A DNA stretch of 64,000 nt from Neocallimastix lanati (nom. inval.) (lineage: Eukaryota > Neocallimastigomycota > Neocallimastigomycetes > Neocallimastigales > Neocallimastigaceae). A program made the position numbers and the translations under genes. The stretch is from assembly GCA_016946835.1 (NCBI GenBank), contig JACVTC010000181.1, forward strand, positions 91,501 through 155,500. Reading direction: 5' to 3'. Every line of letters starts with the position of its first letter. Within the stretch, counting starts at the first letter, position 1. The notes under the pieces are model-generated. The model was not told where the DNA came from, ran no database searches, and saw only the letters and a program-made list of their open reading frames with translations. Positions 10,193-21,539 of the stretch are shown in pieces.

Positions 10193-11864
10193 ATTTTACT
10201 AAATCTTTATTTCCACTACTACATGCAATAGATAATGGTGTTTCACCTATCTTATTTTCTTTATTTATATCTGCTCCATGTTCTACCAAGTATTCTACTA
10301 AATCTTTATTTCCACTACTACATGCAATAGATAATGGTGTTTCACCTATCCAATTTTCTTTATTTATATCTAATCCATGTTCTACCAAGTATTCAATTAA
10401 ATTATTGTTTTCCATTCTACATGCAATAAATAATGCTGTTTCACCTCTCCAAATTTTTTTATTTATATCTGCTCCATGTTCCACCAAGTATTCTACTAAA
10501 TCTTTATTCCCACTTTTACAAGCATCAAATAATGGTGTTTCGCCACTCCGATTTTCTTTATTTATATCTGCTCCATGTTCCACCAAGTATTCTACTAAAT
10601 CTTTATTCCCACTTTTACAAGCATCAAATAATGGTGTTTCACCATTCTGATTTTCTTTATTTATATCAGTTCCATGTTTCACCAAGTATTCTACTAAATC
10701 TTTATTTCCACTTTTACATGCAATAGAAAATGGTGTTACACCTATCCAATTTTCTTTATTTATATCTGCTCCATGTTCTACCAAGTATTCAATTAAATTA
10801 TTGTTTTCCATTCTACATGCAATAAATAATGGTGTTTCACCACTCCGGTTTTCTTTATTTATATCTGCTCCATGTTCCACCAAGTATTCTACTAAATCTT
10901 TATTTCTACTTTCACATGCATAAAATAATACTGTTTTACCCCTTTTATTTTCTTTATTTATATCTGCTCCATGTTTCATCAAGTATTCTACTAAATCTTT
11001 ATTTCCACTTTCATATGCTATAAGTAATACTGATTCACCATTTCGATTTTCTTTATTTATATCTGCTCCATGTTTCACCAAGTATTCAATTAAATTATTG
11101 TTTTCCATTCTACATGCAATAAATAATGGTGTTTCACCACTCCGGTTTTCTTTATTTATATCTGCTCCATGTTCCACCAAGTATTCTACTAAATCTTTAT
11201 TTCTACTTTCACATGCATAAAATAATACTGTTTTACCCCTTTTATTTTCTTTATTTATATCTGCTCCATGTTTCATCAAGTATTCTACTAAATCTTTATT
11301 TCCACTTTCATATGCTATAAGTAATACTGATTCACCATTTCGATTTTCTTTATTTATATCAGTTCCATGTTTTACCAAGTATTTTACTAAATCTTTATTT
11401 CCACTTTCACATGCATAAAATAATGGTTTTTCTTTAAACATATTATCTTTATTTATATCTATTCCATGTTCTACTAAATAATATATTAAAGTTTTATTCA
11501 TATTTTTAATTTCAAAAGTCTTCCTATGACGGAAACTATTAAAAAAATTAACGCTACTTTTATAATATATTAATATTTTATATTTATCTTTTGAAATTTC
11601 TTGATTTAATTCCTTAGTAGAAATTAAAGTTTTATATTTATATAGATAAATTAAATGTTTAATAAAATCATTATCATAGAACTTTGAATTATCAAAAATA
11701 ATTTTTAATAACTCTGCTTCATTCTCCTTAATTAATAATTTTATTAAAGAAGAAGATATATATAAATCATTGTGATTATCATTTATTAGACTCTTTAATC
11801 TTTCAGGTGTAAGTTTTTTTTCATTATATATTTCAAATATTTTATCTTTCTCTCTTATTTTCAT
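9519..11864 (-). CDS. ank2, 5' part: ankyrin-repeat protein (781 aa as read)
   Basis: The ATG at 11864 opens the conserved N-terminal domain (MKIREKDKIFEIYNEKKLTP..., about 115 residues). About 20 ankyrin repeats follow, and the frame ends at ENWIGETAWSRYK, where the last residues are out-of-register sequence after a 56-bp deletion. The repeats are unusually uniform at DNA level. A 284-bp block is duplicated exactly at a 297-bp spacing (10780-11063 and 11077-11360; three repeats), and a larger duplication spans 9426-10192. The gene probably encodes a cytoplasmic protein-binding scaffold; no catalytic domain is visible. An upstream palindrome sits at 12068. Expression and function of the shortened form are unknown. 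Confidence 0.85.
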   Translation of the reverse strand: MKIREKDKIFEIYNEKKLTPERLKSLINDNHNDLYISSSLIKLLIKENEAELLKIIFDNSKFYDNDFIKHLIYLYKYKTLISTKELNQEISKDKYKILIYYKSSVNFFNSFRHRKTFEIKNMNKTLIYYLVEHGIDINKDNMFKEKPLFYACESGNKDLVKYLVKHGTDINKENRNGESVLLIAYESGNKDLVEYLMKHGADINKENKRGKTVLFYACESRNKDLVEYLVEHGADINKENRSGETPLFIACRMENNNLIEYLVKHGADINKENRNGESVLLIAYESGNKDLVEYLMKHGADINKENKRGKTVLFYACESRNKDLVEYLVEHGADINKENRSGETPLFIACRMENNNLIEYLVEHGADINKENWIGVTPFSIACKSGNKDLVEYLVKHGTDINKENQNGETPLFDACKSGNKDLVEYLVEHGADINKENRSGETPLFDACKSGNKDLVEYLVEHGADINKKIWRGETALFIACRMENNNLIEYLVEHGLDINKENWIGETPLSIACSSGNKDLVEYLVEHGADINKENKIGETPLSIACSSGNKDLVKCMVEHGADINKENKMGETPLSIACRMKNNNLIKYSVEYGLDINKENWIGETPLFDAYRRENNDLIEYLVEHGADINKKYRNNETVLFMACKSGNKDLVKCLVEHGADINKENNNGETPLFYACKKKSGNKDLVECLVKHGADINKENNRGETVLFMACKGINKDLVEYLVEHGADINKENKMGETPLSIACRMKNNNLIKYSVEYGLDINKENWIGETAWSRYK
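10780..11360. repeat. exact 297-bp tandem duplication in ank2
   Basis: 10780-11063 is identical to 11077-11360. The period of 297 bp equals 99 codons, or three ankyrin repeats, so the reading frame is kept. This is recent unequal exchange. Confidence 0.92.
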
Positions 11865-12067
11865 TTTTTTATTTTTATTTATTTACTACTACGCTTTTTT
11901 TTTTATTTTATTTTATTAATATCTTTTTGTTATTAATTTTTATTTTCTTAATAAATAAAAATTTGTATAAAAATATTTTTTATAAATCTATTTTAAATAT
12001 TTTAATTATATATATATATAATAAAATTAAAAATAGAATGATAAAAAAAATACAATAAAAAGAAAAA

Positions 12068-12080
12068 AAAGGTGACTTTT
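12068..12080. promoter_or_regulatory. AAAGGTGACTTTT element upstream of ank2
   Basis: This is one mismatch from the palindrome found upstream of ank1, ank3 and ank4. It lies 204 bp before the ank2 ATG, with the same poly-A and AATTA context on its far side. Confidence 0.35.
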
Positions 12081-12278
12081 ATATTGACACTAATTAAAAA
12101 AAAAAAAAAAAAATAAAAAAAATAAAAATAAAAAAAATTTTTATGTTATTAAAAAGTTAATTAAAAATTTAATTGGACACTTAAAAATATATTAAAATTA
12201 AAAAATTTATAATTTGGACATAAAAAAGTAATATTTAATAATTATATTTGTGATATGGAATGAAAATAAAAACCTTAA

Positions 12279-12295
12279 GGGGGAGGTGCATTTCG
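12279..12295 (+). mobile_element. possible MULE terminus (fragment)
   Basis: GGGGGAGGTGCATTTCG matches the left terminus of the MULE (GGGGGTGGTGCGTTTCG) at 15 of 17 positions. It interrupts a sequence that is continuous at 33890-33920 (AAAACCTTAA then TTATTAATAAATT). The opposite end was not found, so it may be a truncated insertion. Confidence 0.4.
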
Positions 12296-13559
12296 AAAAA
12301 TTTCATTTCAGAAAAGTTTCAATTTCGCAAAATTTTTTTTTAAAAAGTTAATAAATAAATAAATTAATAATAAAACAAATAAATAATATATATAATTTAA
12401 ATAAATAACTAAATAAATAAAAATAAATAAATAAAACTATAATTAAATTATCATTTGATTTGATATAAAGCAAATATGTGTAGTAACATATTTGTATATT
12501 TGAATATTTAAATATTCAGATATTAAATTTTTATCTTATTTTTTATATTAAAATTAAATTATTATATATTTCATATTATTATTTATATTCATATTATTAT
12601 TTATATTTTGTATATAGTATATTCCTTATATATATTTCATAAATATTAAATTATACTTCTTATTTTAAATTATTAAAGTGTATAATTATTAAAGTTTATA
12701 TAATTAAAATAATAGTTTATATTATTTATATATTATTCATATTAAAATATTATAATATTCGTATTTATTATATTTATTTATAATTATATATTATTAATAC
12801 TTTACAGTATAATTAATATTAACTATTATTCTTGTTTTTTTTGTTTTTCTTTAGTTGAAATAGTATTGTAATTATAAAATAATAAAATATTAATAAAATT
12901 TATTAATAACTAAAATACATTTATTAAACCAGCTACAGCATAAAAAATATCACATTAGATTAATTATCATATGATTTATAAAAATGATCAAAAATAACGT
13001 GATCTAAAATATGATATGCGTGACTTTTATGTGCTATATATTTTTAATGGCATAATTATATATTTTATTAATATTTAATATCTGTTTCTAAAATTATAAC
13101 CAAGTAAACTTCTCTATATAAAATAAAAATATGAAGAATGGTTTATGATTAGGATTATTAACATATAAAAATTAGTATTGAATAATATAAATATATTTAA
13201 TAATAATATATAAGAATTTAATTATATAATAAATATGAATATAATAAATTATATCAACTATATATATATTTAATTATAATTAAAATAACTAAAACTATTT
13301 CATTATATTATATATTATAATATATAGAAGTATTATGTATTTTTAATATTAACTTTAAAATAAATATGAATATTTAAGTTATATATAATAATATTATTAT
13401 TATATATATTTAGAAGAAATTAACTATTTAATTTAATATATTTAATATTATAATCAATAATATATATATATGAATATTGAATCATAGATGAATAATAAAA
13501 TTATTTCAAATATTATTATTGACAAAAGATATTAAATTTTCAATATTTAATAATTAATA
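12296..13559. other. AT-rich intergenic DNA
   Basis: There is no gene. It holds scraps shared with other intergenic regions: an AAATATGTGTAGTAACATATTTG-type motif at about 12470, also near 23390, and a GTGACTTTTATGTGCTAT scrap of R1 near 13020. 13130-13560 is related to 17580-17960 and 21700-22050. Confidence 0.5.
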
Positions 13560-14302
13560 ATTATTATTAAATATACAGTATAGGTTAACTACACCTATTT
13601 GTTTTATATCAAATAAATTTATGTAACATCATAAATTCTATAAAACGCATAAAATTAATGTAAACATAAAATTTTTAACATAAATTTTATGTTATGAAAA
13701 CATGTAAATAATTTATAAATGAATTAAGTTTTATTTTATTTCAATTTAATTATTTTATTTTATTATATTTTTATTCTATTTTATTAAATAATTTATAAAT
13801 GAATTATGTCCATTTTAATTATATTATTTTATTATATTTTTATTTTATTTTATTATATTTTTATTCTATTTTATTAAATAATTTATAAATGAATTATGTC
13901 CATTTTAATTATATTATTTTATTATATTTTTATTTTATTTTATTATATTTTTATTCTATTTTTATACATTTTAAATATTCTAAATATTTTATTATTTATA
14001 TTATACTTTTTATAATATTTAACTAAATATTTATTTCTTATTATTTTTAAATAGTTTATTATGATTTCTAAATATAAAATCAAGAATAATTCTTTATAAT
14101 TATTCTTTGCAGCAAATGTTTATGCCAAAATTTACTTATTAATTCTTTTATATTATAAAATTAATGAATAAAAACATGTTTTAAATAAATTTTAATTACT
14201 TTTAAATAATAAATAAATAAAATTTTATAATTAAATAACAACTTAAATAAAACTTCTCCCAATAAGAGAACTTGAACCAAGGCGTACTTTATCATCTAGT
14301 TA

Positions 14303-14341
<39 letters not shown>

Positions 14342-14699
14342 TGTTAAAATTCAACATAATATTTTAAACTTTTGTACATTAAAGTATTATAAATATTTAT
14401 AATGTTTTAATTATGTAATAATTTGTATGTAAAATATAGAAAGGAAAAACATTTTATAACTTTAATATTTTGAGTCTTTTTTAAATACTTTATTAAATCA
14501 TATAAATTAATAAATAATAAATAAAATTTTAATTGAATAATAATAATACATTTTGTTGTGTACACATTATATTTTATATTGACTCCTTTAACTTATATAT
14601 ATATATATTATTATTATTAAAGTTATATATATATATATAAAATAAAAATAAAAGAAATAATTAAAATTAAAATTATTATATAAAAATAATATCAATCAA

Positions 14700-14720
<21 letters not shown>
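13560..14720. repeat. dispersed repeat R2, copy 1
   Basis: About 1.1 kb is present again at 17960-18930, 22050-22630 (partial) and 40880-41880. It contains a 125-bp internal duplication (13730-13970), a GC-richer segment ending AACTTGAACCAAGGCGTACTTTATC at 14255-14305, and then (CT)n(AT)n. In copies 1 and 2 it lies 3' of ank3 and ank4. Confidence 0.85.
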
Positions 14721-14735
<15 letters not shown>

Positions 14736-15093
14736 ACCTTTTAAATTTCTAATTATCTCTCTCTCTCTCTTTTCATTATCTTATTATTAAAGCTATACAT
14801 ATATAAATAAAAGAAATAATAATAATTTTTTTAATCTCTTTCTTAATTTTTTATTTTTATTTTTATTTTTTTTATATTTGATTTATTATTTAAATGTCAA
14901 TGGATACATATATATTTTTTTTTTATAATTTTAAAATATATTAATTAAACAATATGTATCTATTCATAATAAAATATTTATATCATTTAAAAAATATTTA
15001 ATTTTTATTTTTACTATTATTACTATAAATATTAATAAATAATAAATAAATCTATTTAATTTGAAATGCATAATCTTTTGTTATTTTTTTTTT
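14721..15093. other. 3' flank of ank3
   Basis: No gene is present. It contains poly-A (14708-14734), a CT microsatellite and a poly-T tract just before the ank3 stop. It is nearly identical to 18940-19308 downstream of ank4. Confidence 0.6.
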
Positions 15094-17205
15094 TTATGTC
15101 TTCAACTTCTTATATCTATTTATAACTGCTCCATGCTCCACCAAATATTCTACTAAATCTTTATTTCCACTTTTACATGCCATATATAATACTGATTCGT
15201 TATTCCTATATTCTTTATTTATATCTGCTCCATGTTCCACCAAGCATTCTACTAAATCTTTATTTCCATATCTACATGCATCACATAATACTGTTTCACC
15301 ATTCTTATATTCTTTATTTATATCTGCTCCATGTTCTACCAAGTATTCTGCTATATCATTAAATGCTCTTTCGCATGCATGAAATAATGGTGTTTCACCA
15401 TTCTTATTTTCTTTATTTATATCTGCTCCATGTTCCACCAAGCACTTTACTAAATCTTTATTTTCACTAAAGCATGCATTAAATAATGGTGTTTCACCCC
15501 ACTTATTTTCTTTATTTATATCTGCTCCATGTTTCACCAAGAATTCCCCTAAATCTTTATTTCCATATATACATGCCTTAAATAATACTGATTCGTTATT
15601 TCTATATTCTTTATTTATATCTGCTCCATGTTCCACCAAGCACTTTACTAAATCGTTATTTCCACATTCACATGCAAAAAATAAAACTGTTTCACCCCTA
15701 CTATTTTCTTTATTTATATCTGCTCCATGTTCCATCAAGTATTCTACTATATCTTTATTTCCACTTTCACATGCAATAGAAAATGGTGTTTCACCTATCC
15801 AATTTTCTTTATTTATATCTAATCCATGTTTCACAAAGAATTCTACTAAATCGTTATAATTATTTATACATGCCTTAAATAATAATGTTTCACCACACCA
15901 ATTTACTTTATTTATATCTGCTCCATGTTCCATCAAGTATTCAACTAAATCTTTATTTCCACGTTTACATGCAATAAATATTACTGTTTCACCCCTACTA
16001 TTTTTTTTATTTATATCTGCTCCATGTTCCACCAAGCATTCTACTAAATCTTTATTTCCTCTTTCACATGCATCAAATAATACTGTTTCACTCCACATAT
16101 TTTTTTTATTTATATCTGCTCCATGTTCCACCAAGTATTCTACTATATCTTTATTTCCACTTTTACATGCTTTAAATAATGGTGTTTCACCCCTACTATT
16201 TTCTTTATTTATATCTGCTCCATGTTCCACCAAGTATTCTACTATATCTTTATTTCCACTTTTACATGCTTTAAATAATGGTGTTTCACCACTCTGATTT
16301 TCTTTATTTATATCTGCTCCATGTTCCACCATGTATTTTACTAAATCTTTATTTCCACTTTTACATGCTTTAAATAATGGTGTTTTCTCATTTCGATTTT
16401 TTTTATTTATATCTAATTCATGTTCTAACAAGTATTCTACCATATTTTTATTTCCACTTTTACATGCCATAAATAATACTGATTCTCCATTTTGATTTTC
16501 TTTATTTATATCTGCGCCATGTTCCACCATGTATTTTACTAATTCTTTATTTCCACTTTCACATGCATCAAATAATGGTGTTTTCTCATCTCGATTTTTT
16601 TTATTTATATCTAATTCATGTTCTAACAAGTATTCTACCATATTTTTATTTCCACTTTTACATGCCATAAATAATACTGATTCACCATTTCGATTTTTTT
16701 TATTTATATCAGTTCCATGTTTTACCAAGTATATTACTAAATCTTTATTTCCACTTTCACATGCATAAAATAATGGCTTTTCTTTAAACATATTATCTTT
16801 ATTTATATCTATTCCATGTTCTACTAAATAATATATTAAAGTTTTATTCATATTTTTAATTTCAAAAGTCTTCCTATGACGGAAACTAAAATAAAAATTA
16901 AAGTTATCTTCATAATCTATTATTATTTTATATTTATCTTTTGAGATTTCTTGATTTAATTCCTTAGTAGAAATTAGAGTTTTATATTTATATTGATAAA
17001 TTAATTGTTTAATAAAATCATCATCATAAAACTTTGAATTATCAAAAATAATTTTTAATAACTCCATTTCATTCTCCTTAATTAATGATTTTATTAAGGA
17101 AGAAGATACATGGTGATTATCATTTATTAGACTCTTTAATCTTTCAGGTGTAAGTTTTTTTTCATTATGTATTTCCAATATTTTATCTTTCTCTCTTATT
17201 TTCAT
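15094..17205 (-). CDS. ank3: ankyrin-repeat protein, 703 aa
   Basis: This is an intact frame from ATG 17205. Residues 1-120 are the shared N-terminal domain, with LTPERLKSLIND at about 18-29 and a basic FRHRKTFEIKNMNK segment at 108-121. It is followed by about 17 ankyrin repeats of 33 residues to the C-terminal VINRYKKLKT. No signal peptide, membrane helix or catalytic motif is seen, so a cytoplasmic or nuclear protein-interaction role is the family expectation. The gene lies in a ~4.1-kb unit repeated as ank4 (19309-21321). The two proteins are nearly identical except that ank3 has one extra repeat (SGETPLFKACKSGNKDIVEY region). The same palindromic element is 206 bp upstream in both. It appears functional by reading frame alone. 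Confidence 0.93.
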   Translation of the reverse strand: MKIREKDKILEIHNEKKLTPERLKSLINDNHHVSSSLIKSLIKENEMELLKIIFDNSKFYDDDFIKQLIYQYKYKTLISTKELNQEISKDKYKIIIDYEDNFNFYFSFRHRKTFEIKNMNKTLIYYLVEHGIDINKDNMFKEKPLFYACESGNKDLVIYLVKHGTDINKKNRNGESVLFMACKSGNKNMVEYLLEHELDINKKNRDEKTPLFDACESGNKELVKYMVEHGADINKENQNGESVLFMACKSGNKNMVEYLLEHELDINKKNRNEKTPLFKACKSGNKDLVKYMVEHGADINKENQSGETPLFKACKSGNKDIVEYLVEHGADINKENSRGETPLFKACKSGNKDIVEYLVEHGADINKKNMWSETVLFDACERGNKDLVECLVEHGADINKKNSRGETVIFIACKRGNKDLVEYLMEHGADINKVNWCGETLLFKACINNYNDLVEFFVKHGLDINKENWIGETPFSIACESGNKDIVEYLMEHGADINKENSRGETVLFFACECGNNDLVKCLVEHGADINKEYRNNESVLFKACIYGNKDLGEFLVKHGADINKENKWGETPLFNACFSENKDLVKCLVEHGADINKENKNGETPLFHACERAFNDIAEYLVEHGADINKEYKNGETVLCDACRYGNKDLVECLVEHGADINKEYRNNESVLYMACKSGNKDLVEYLVEHGAVINRYKKLKT

Positions 17206-17410
17206 TTTTTTATTTTTATTTGCTACTACGCTTTTTTATTTTTTTTGTTTTATTAATATCTTTTTTTTATTAAATTTTATTTTCTTAATAAATAAAAATT
17301 TTTATAAAAATATTTTTTATAAATCTATTTTAAATATTTTAATTATGTATATATATATATAATAAAATTAAAAATAGAATGATAAAAAAAAAATACAATA
17401 AAAAGAAAAA

Positions 17411-17423
17411 AAAGGTGACCTTT
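17411..17423. promoter_or_regulatory. palindrome AAAGGTGACCTTT upstream of ank3
   Basis: A perfect palindrome 206 bp upstream of the ATG, followed away from the gene by TATATTTACACTAATT and a poly-A run. The spacing is identical in ank4. Confidence 0.42.
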
Positions 17424-17959
17424 ATATTTACACTAATTAAAAAAAAAAAAAAAAAATAAAAAAATAAAAATAAAAAAAATTTTTATGTTATTAAAAAGTT
17501 AATTAAAAATTTAATTGGACACTTAAAAATATATTAAAATTAAAAAATTTATAATTTGGACATAAAAAATAATATTTAATAATTATATTTGTGATATGAA
17601 TATAATATATAAGAATATAATTATATAATAAATATGAATATAATAAATTATATCAACTATAAATATTTAATTATAATTAAAATAACTAAAACTATTTCAT
17701 TATATTATAATATATAGAAGAATTATGTATTTTTAATATAACCTTTAAAATAAATAAGAATATTTAAGTTATATATATAATAATATTATTATTATATATA
17801 TTTAGAAGAAATTAACTATTTAATTTAATATATTTAATATTATAATAAATAATATATATATGAATATTGAATAATATATGAATAATAAAATTATTTCAAA
17901 TATTATTAATTGACAGAAGATTAAATTTCAATATTTAATATTTAATAATTATTATTAAA
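17424..17959. other. upstream region of ank3 to R2 copy 2
   Basis: AT-rich DNA without genes. It is the same sequence as 21540-22040 upstream of ank4, with small indels. Confidence 0.5.
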
Positions 17960-18511
17960 TATTACAGAATAGGTTAACTACACCTGCTTGTTTTATATCA
18001 AAAGAATTTATGTAACATCATAAATTCTATAAAACGCATAAAATTAACGCAAACATAAAATTTTTAACATAAATTTTATGTTATGAAAACATGTAAATAA
18101 TTTATAAATGAATTAAGTTTTATTTTATTTCAATTTAATTATTTTATTTTATTATATTTTTATTCTATTTTTATACATTTTAAATATTCTAAATATTTTA
18201 TTATTTATATTATACTTTTTATAATATTTAACTAAATGTTTATTTTTTATTATTTTAAAATAGTTTATTATGATTTCTAAATATAAAATCAAGAATAATT
18301 CTTTATAATTATTCTTTGCAGCAAATGTTTATGCCAAAATTTACTTATTAATTCTTTTATATTATAAAATTAATGAATAAAAACATGTTTTAAATAAATT
18401 TTAATTACTTTTAAATAATAAATAAATAAAATTTTATAATTAAATAACAACTTAAATAAAACTTCTCCCAATAAGAGAACTTGAACCAAGGCGTACTTTA
18501 TCATCTAGTTA

Positions 18512-18550
<39 letters not shown>

Positions 18551-18910
18551 TGTTAAAGTTCAACATAATATTTTAAACTTTTGTACATTAAAGTATTATA
18601 AATATTTATAATGTTTTAATTATGTAATAATTTGTATGTAAAATATAAAAAGGAAAAACATTTTATAACTTTAATATTTTGAGTCTTTTTTAAATACTTT
18701 ATTAAATCATATAAATTAATAAATAATAAATAAAATTTTAATTGAATAATAATAATACATTTTGTTGTGTACCCATTATATTTTATATTGACTCCTTTAA
18801 CTTATATATATATATATTATTATTATTAAAGCTATATATATATATATATAAAATAAAAATAAAAGAAATAATTAAAATTAAAATTATTATATAAAAATAA
18901 TATCAATCAA

Positions 18911-18930
<20 letters not shown>
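17960..18930. repeat. dispersed repeat R2, copy 2
   Basis: Near identical to 13560-14720 but without the 125-bp internal duplication. It carries the same AACTTGAACCAAGGCGTACTTTATC segment at 18479-18503, followed by CT/AT microsatellites of different length. Confidence 0.85.
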
Positions 18931-18949
<19 letters not shown>

Positions 18950-19308
18950 CCTTTTAAATTTCTAATTATCTCTCTCTCTCTCTTTTCATTATCTTATTAT
19001 TAAAGCTATACATATATAAATAAAAGAAATAATAATAATTTTTTTAATCTCTTTCTTAATTTTTTATTTTTATTTTTATTTTTTTTATATTTGATTTATT
19101 ATTTAAATGTCAATGGATACATATATATTTTTTTTTTATAATTTTAAAATATATTAATTAAACAATATGTATCTATTCATAATAAAATATTTATATCATT
19201 TAAAAAAAATTTAATTTTTATTTTTACTATTATTACTATAAATATTAATAAATAATAAATAAATCTATTTAATTTGAAATGCATAATCTTTTGTTATTTT
19301 TTTTTTTT

Positions 19309-21321
19309 TTATGTCTTCAACTTCTTATATCTATTTATAACTGCTCCATGTTCCACCAAATATTCTACTAAATCTTTATTTCCACTTTTACATGCCATAT
19401 ATAATACTGATTCGTTATTCCTATATTCTTTATTTATATCTGCTCCATGTTCCACCAAGCATTCTACTAAATCTTTATTTCCATATCTACATGCATCACA
19501 TAATACTGTTTCACCATTCTTATATTCTTTATTTATATCTGCTCCATGTTCTACCAAGTATTCTGCTATATCATTAAATGCTCTTTCGCATGCATGAAAT
19601 AATGGTGTTTCACCATTCTTATTTTCTTTATTTATATCTGCTCCATGTTCCACCAAACATTTTACTAAATCTTTATTTCCACTAATGCATGCATTAAATA
19701 ATGGTGTTTTACCCCACTTATTTTCTTTATTTATATCTGCTCCATGTTTCACCAAGAATTCCCCTAAATCTTTATTTCCATATATACATGCCTTAAATAA
19801 TACTGATTCGTTATTTCTATATTCTTTATTTATATCTGCTCCATGTTCCACCAAGCACTTTACTAAATCGTTATTTCCACATTCACATGCAAAAAATAAA
19901 ACTGTTTCACCCCTACTATTTTCTTTATTTATATCTGCTCCATGTTCCATCAAGTATTCTACTATATCTTTATTTCCACTACTACATGCTTTAAATAATG
20001 GTGTTTCACCATTCTTATTTTCTTTATTTATATCTAATCCATGTTTCACAAAGAATTCTACTAAATCGTTATAATTATTTATACATGCCTTAAATAATAA
20101 TGTTTCACCACACCAATTTACTTTATTTATATCTGCTCCATGTTCCACCAAGTATTCAACTAAATCTTTATTTCCACGTTTACATGCAATAAATATTACT
20201 GTTTCACCTCCCCCATTTTTTTTATTTATATCTGCTCCATGTTCCACCAAGCATTCTACTAAATCTTTATTTCCTCTTTCACATGCATCAAATAATACTG
20301 TTTCACTCCACATATTTTCTTTATTTATATCTGCTCCATGTTCCACCAAGTATTCTACTATATCTTTATTTCCACTTTTACATGCTTTAAATAATGGTGT
20401 TTCACCCCACTTTTTTTCTTTATTTATATCTGCTCCATGTTCCACCATGTATTTTACTAAATCTTTATTTCCACTTTTACATGCTTTAAATAATGGTGTT
20501 TTCTCATCTCGATTTTTTTTATTTATATCTAATTCATGTTCTAACAAGTATTCTACCATATTTTTATTTCCACTTTTACATGCCATAAATAATACTGATT
20601 CTCCATTTTGATTTTCTTTATTTATATCTGCGCCATGTTCCACCATGTATTTTACTAAATCTTTATTTCCACTTTCACATGCATCAAATAATGGTGTTTT
20701 CTCATCTCGATTTTTTTTATTTATATCTAATTCATGTTCTAACAAGTATTCTACCATATTTTTATTTCCACTTTTACATGCCATAAATAATACTGATTCA
20801 CCATTTCGATTTTTTTTATTTATATCAGTTCCATGTTTTACCAAGTATATTACTAAATCTTTATTTCCACTTTCACATGCATAAAATAATGGCTTTTCTT
20901 TAAACATATTATCTTTATTTATATCTATTCCATGTTCTACTAAATAATATATTAAAGTTTTATTCATATTTTTAATTTCAAAAGTCTTCCTATGACGGAA
21001 ACTAAAATAAAAATTAAAGTTATCTTCATAATCTATTATTATTTTATATTTATCTTTTGAGATTTCTTGATTTAATTCCTTAGTAGAAATTAAAGTTTTA
21101 TATTTATATTGATAAATTAATTGTTTAATAAAATCATCATCATAAAACTTTGAATTATCAAAAATAATTTTTAATAACTCCATTTCATTCTCCTTAATTA
21201 ATGATTTTATTAAGGAAGAAGATACATGGTGATTATCATTTATTAGACTCTTTAATCTTTCAGGTGTAAGTTTTTTTTCATTATGTATTTCCAATATTTT
21301 ATCTTTCTCTCTTATTTTCAT
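19309..21321 (-). CDS. ank4: ankyrin-repeat protein, 670 aa
   Basis: This is an intact frame from ATG 21321 to a stop at 19309. It has the same ~120-residue N-terminal domain and C-terminal end (VINRYKKLKT) as ank3, with about 16 ankyrin repeats. It differs from ank3 by the loss of one 33-residue repeat and scattered substitutions, mostly at the variable tips (for example KKWGE for QSGE and NGGGE for NSRGE). Substitutions concentrated at exposed positions fit diversification of a binding surface, though this has not been measured. Its 5' region, including the palindrome at 21527, is conserved with ank3. It is a probable recent tandem duplicate; an assembly artefact is less likely because the copies differ throughout. 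Confidence 0.93.
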   Translation of the reverse strand: MKIREKDKILEIHNEKKLTPERLKSLINDNHHVSSSLIKSLIKENEMELLKIIFDNSKFYDDDFIKQLIYQYKYKTLISTKELNQEISKDKYKIIIDYEDNFNFYFSFRHRKTFEIKNMNKTLIYYLVEHGIDINKDNMFKEKPLFYACESGNKDLVIYLVKHGTDINKKNRNGESVLFMACKSGNKNMVEYLLEHELDINKKNRDEKTPLFDACESGNKDLVKYMVEHGADINKENQNGESVLFMACKSGNKNMVEYLLEHELDINKKNRDEKTPLFKACKSGNKDLVKYMVEHGADINKEKKWGETPLFKACKSGNKDIVEYLVEHGADINKENMWSETVLFDACERGNKDLVECLVEHGADINKKNGGGETVIFIACKRGNKDLVEYLVEHGADINKVNWCGETLLFKACINNYNDLVEFFVKHGLDINKENKNGETPLFKACSSGNKDIVEYLMEHGADINKENSRGETVLFFACECGNNDLVKCLVEHGADINKEYRNNESVLFKACIYGNKDLGEFLVKHGADINKENKWGKTPLFNACISGNKDLVKCLVEHGADINKENKNGETPLFHACERAFNDIAEYLVEHGADINKEYKNGETVLCDACRYGNKDLVECLVEHGADINKEYRNNESVLYMACKSGNKDLVEYLVEHGAVINRYKKLKT

Positions 21322-21526
21322 TTTTTTATTTTTATTTGCTACTACGCTTTTTTATTTTTTTTGTTTTATTAATATCTTTTTTTTATTAAATTTTATTTTC
21401 TTAATAAATAAAAATTTTTATAAAAATATTTTTTATAAATCTATTTTAAATATTTTAATTATGTATATATATATATAATAAAATTAAAAATAGAATAATT
21501 AAAAAAAAATACAATAAAAAGAAAAA

Positions 21527-21539
21527 AAAGGTGACCTTT
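21527..21539. promoter_or_regulatory. palindrome AAAGGTGACCTTT upstream of ank4
   Basis: A perfect palindrome 206 bp upstream of the ATG, in the same context as ank3. Confidence 0.42.

Noticed and set aside
10009-10650. 213-codon open frame on plus inside ank2, and similar plus-strand frames in all ankyrin genes
   Set aside because: Shadow frames of a repeated coding sequence. They repeat with the 99-bp period and have no independent features.
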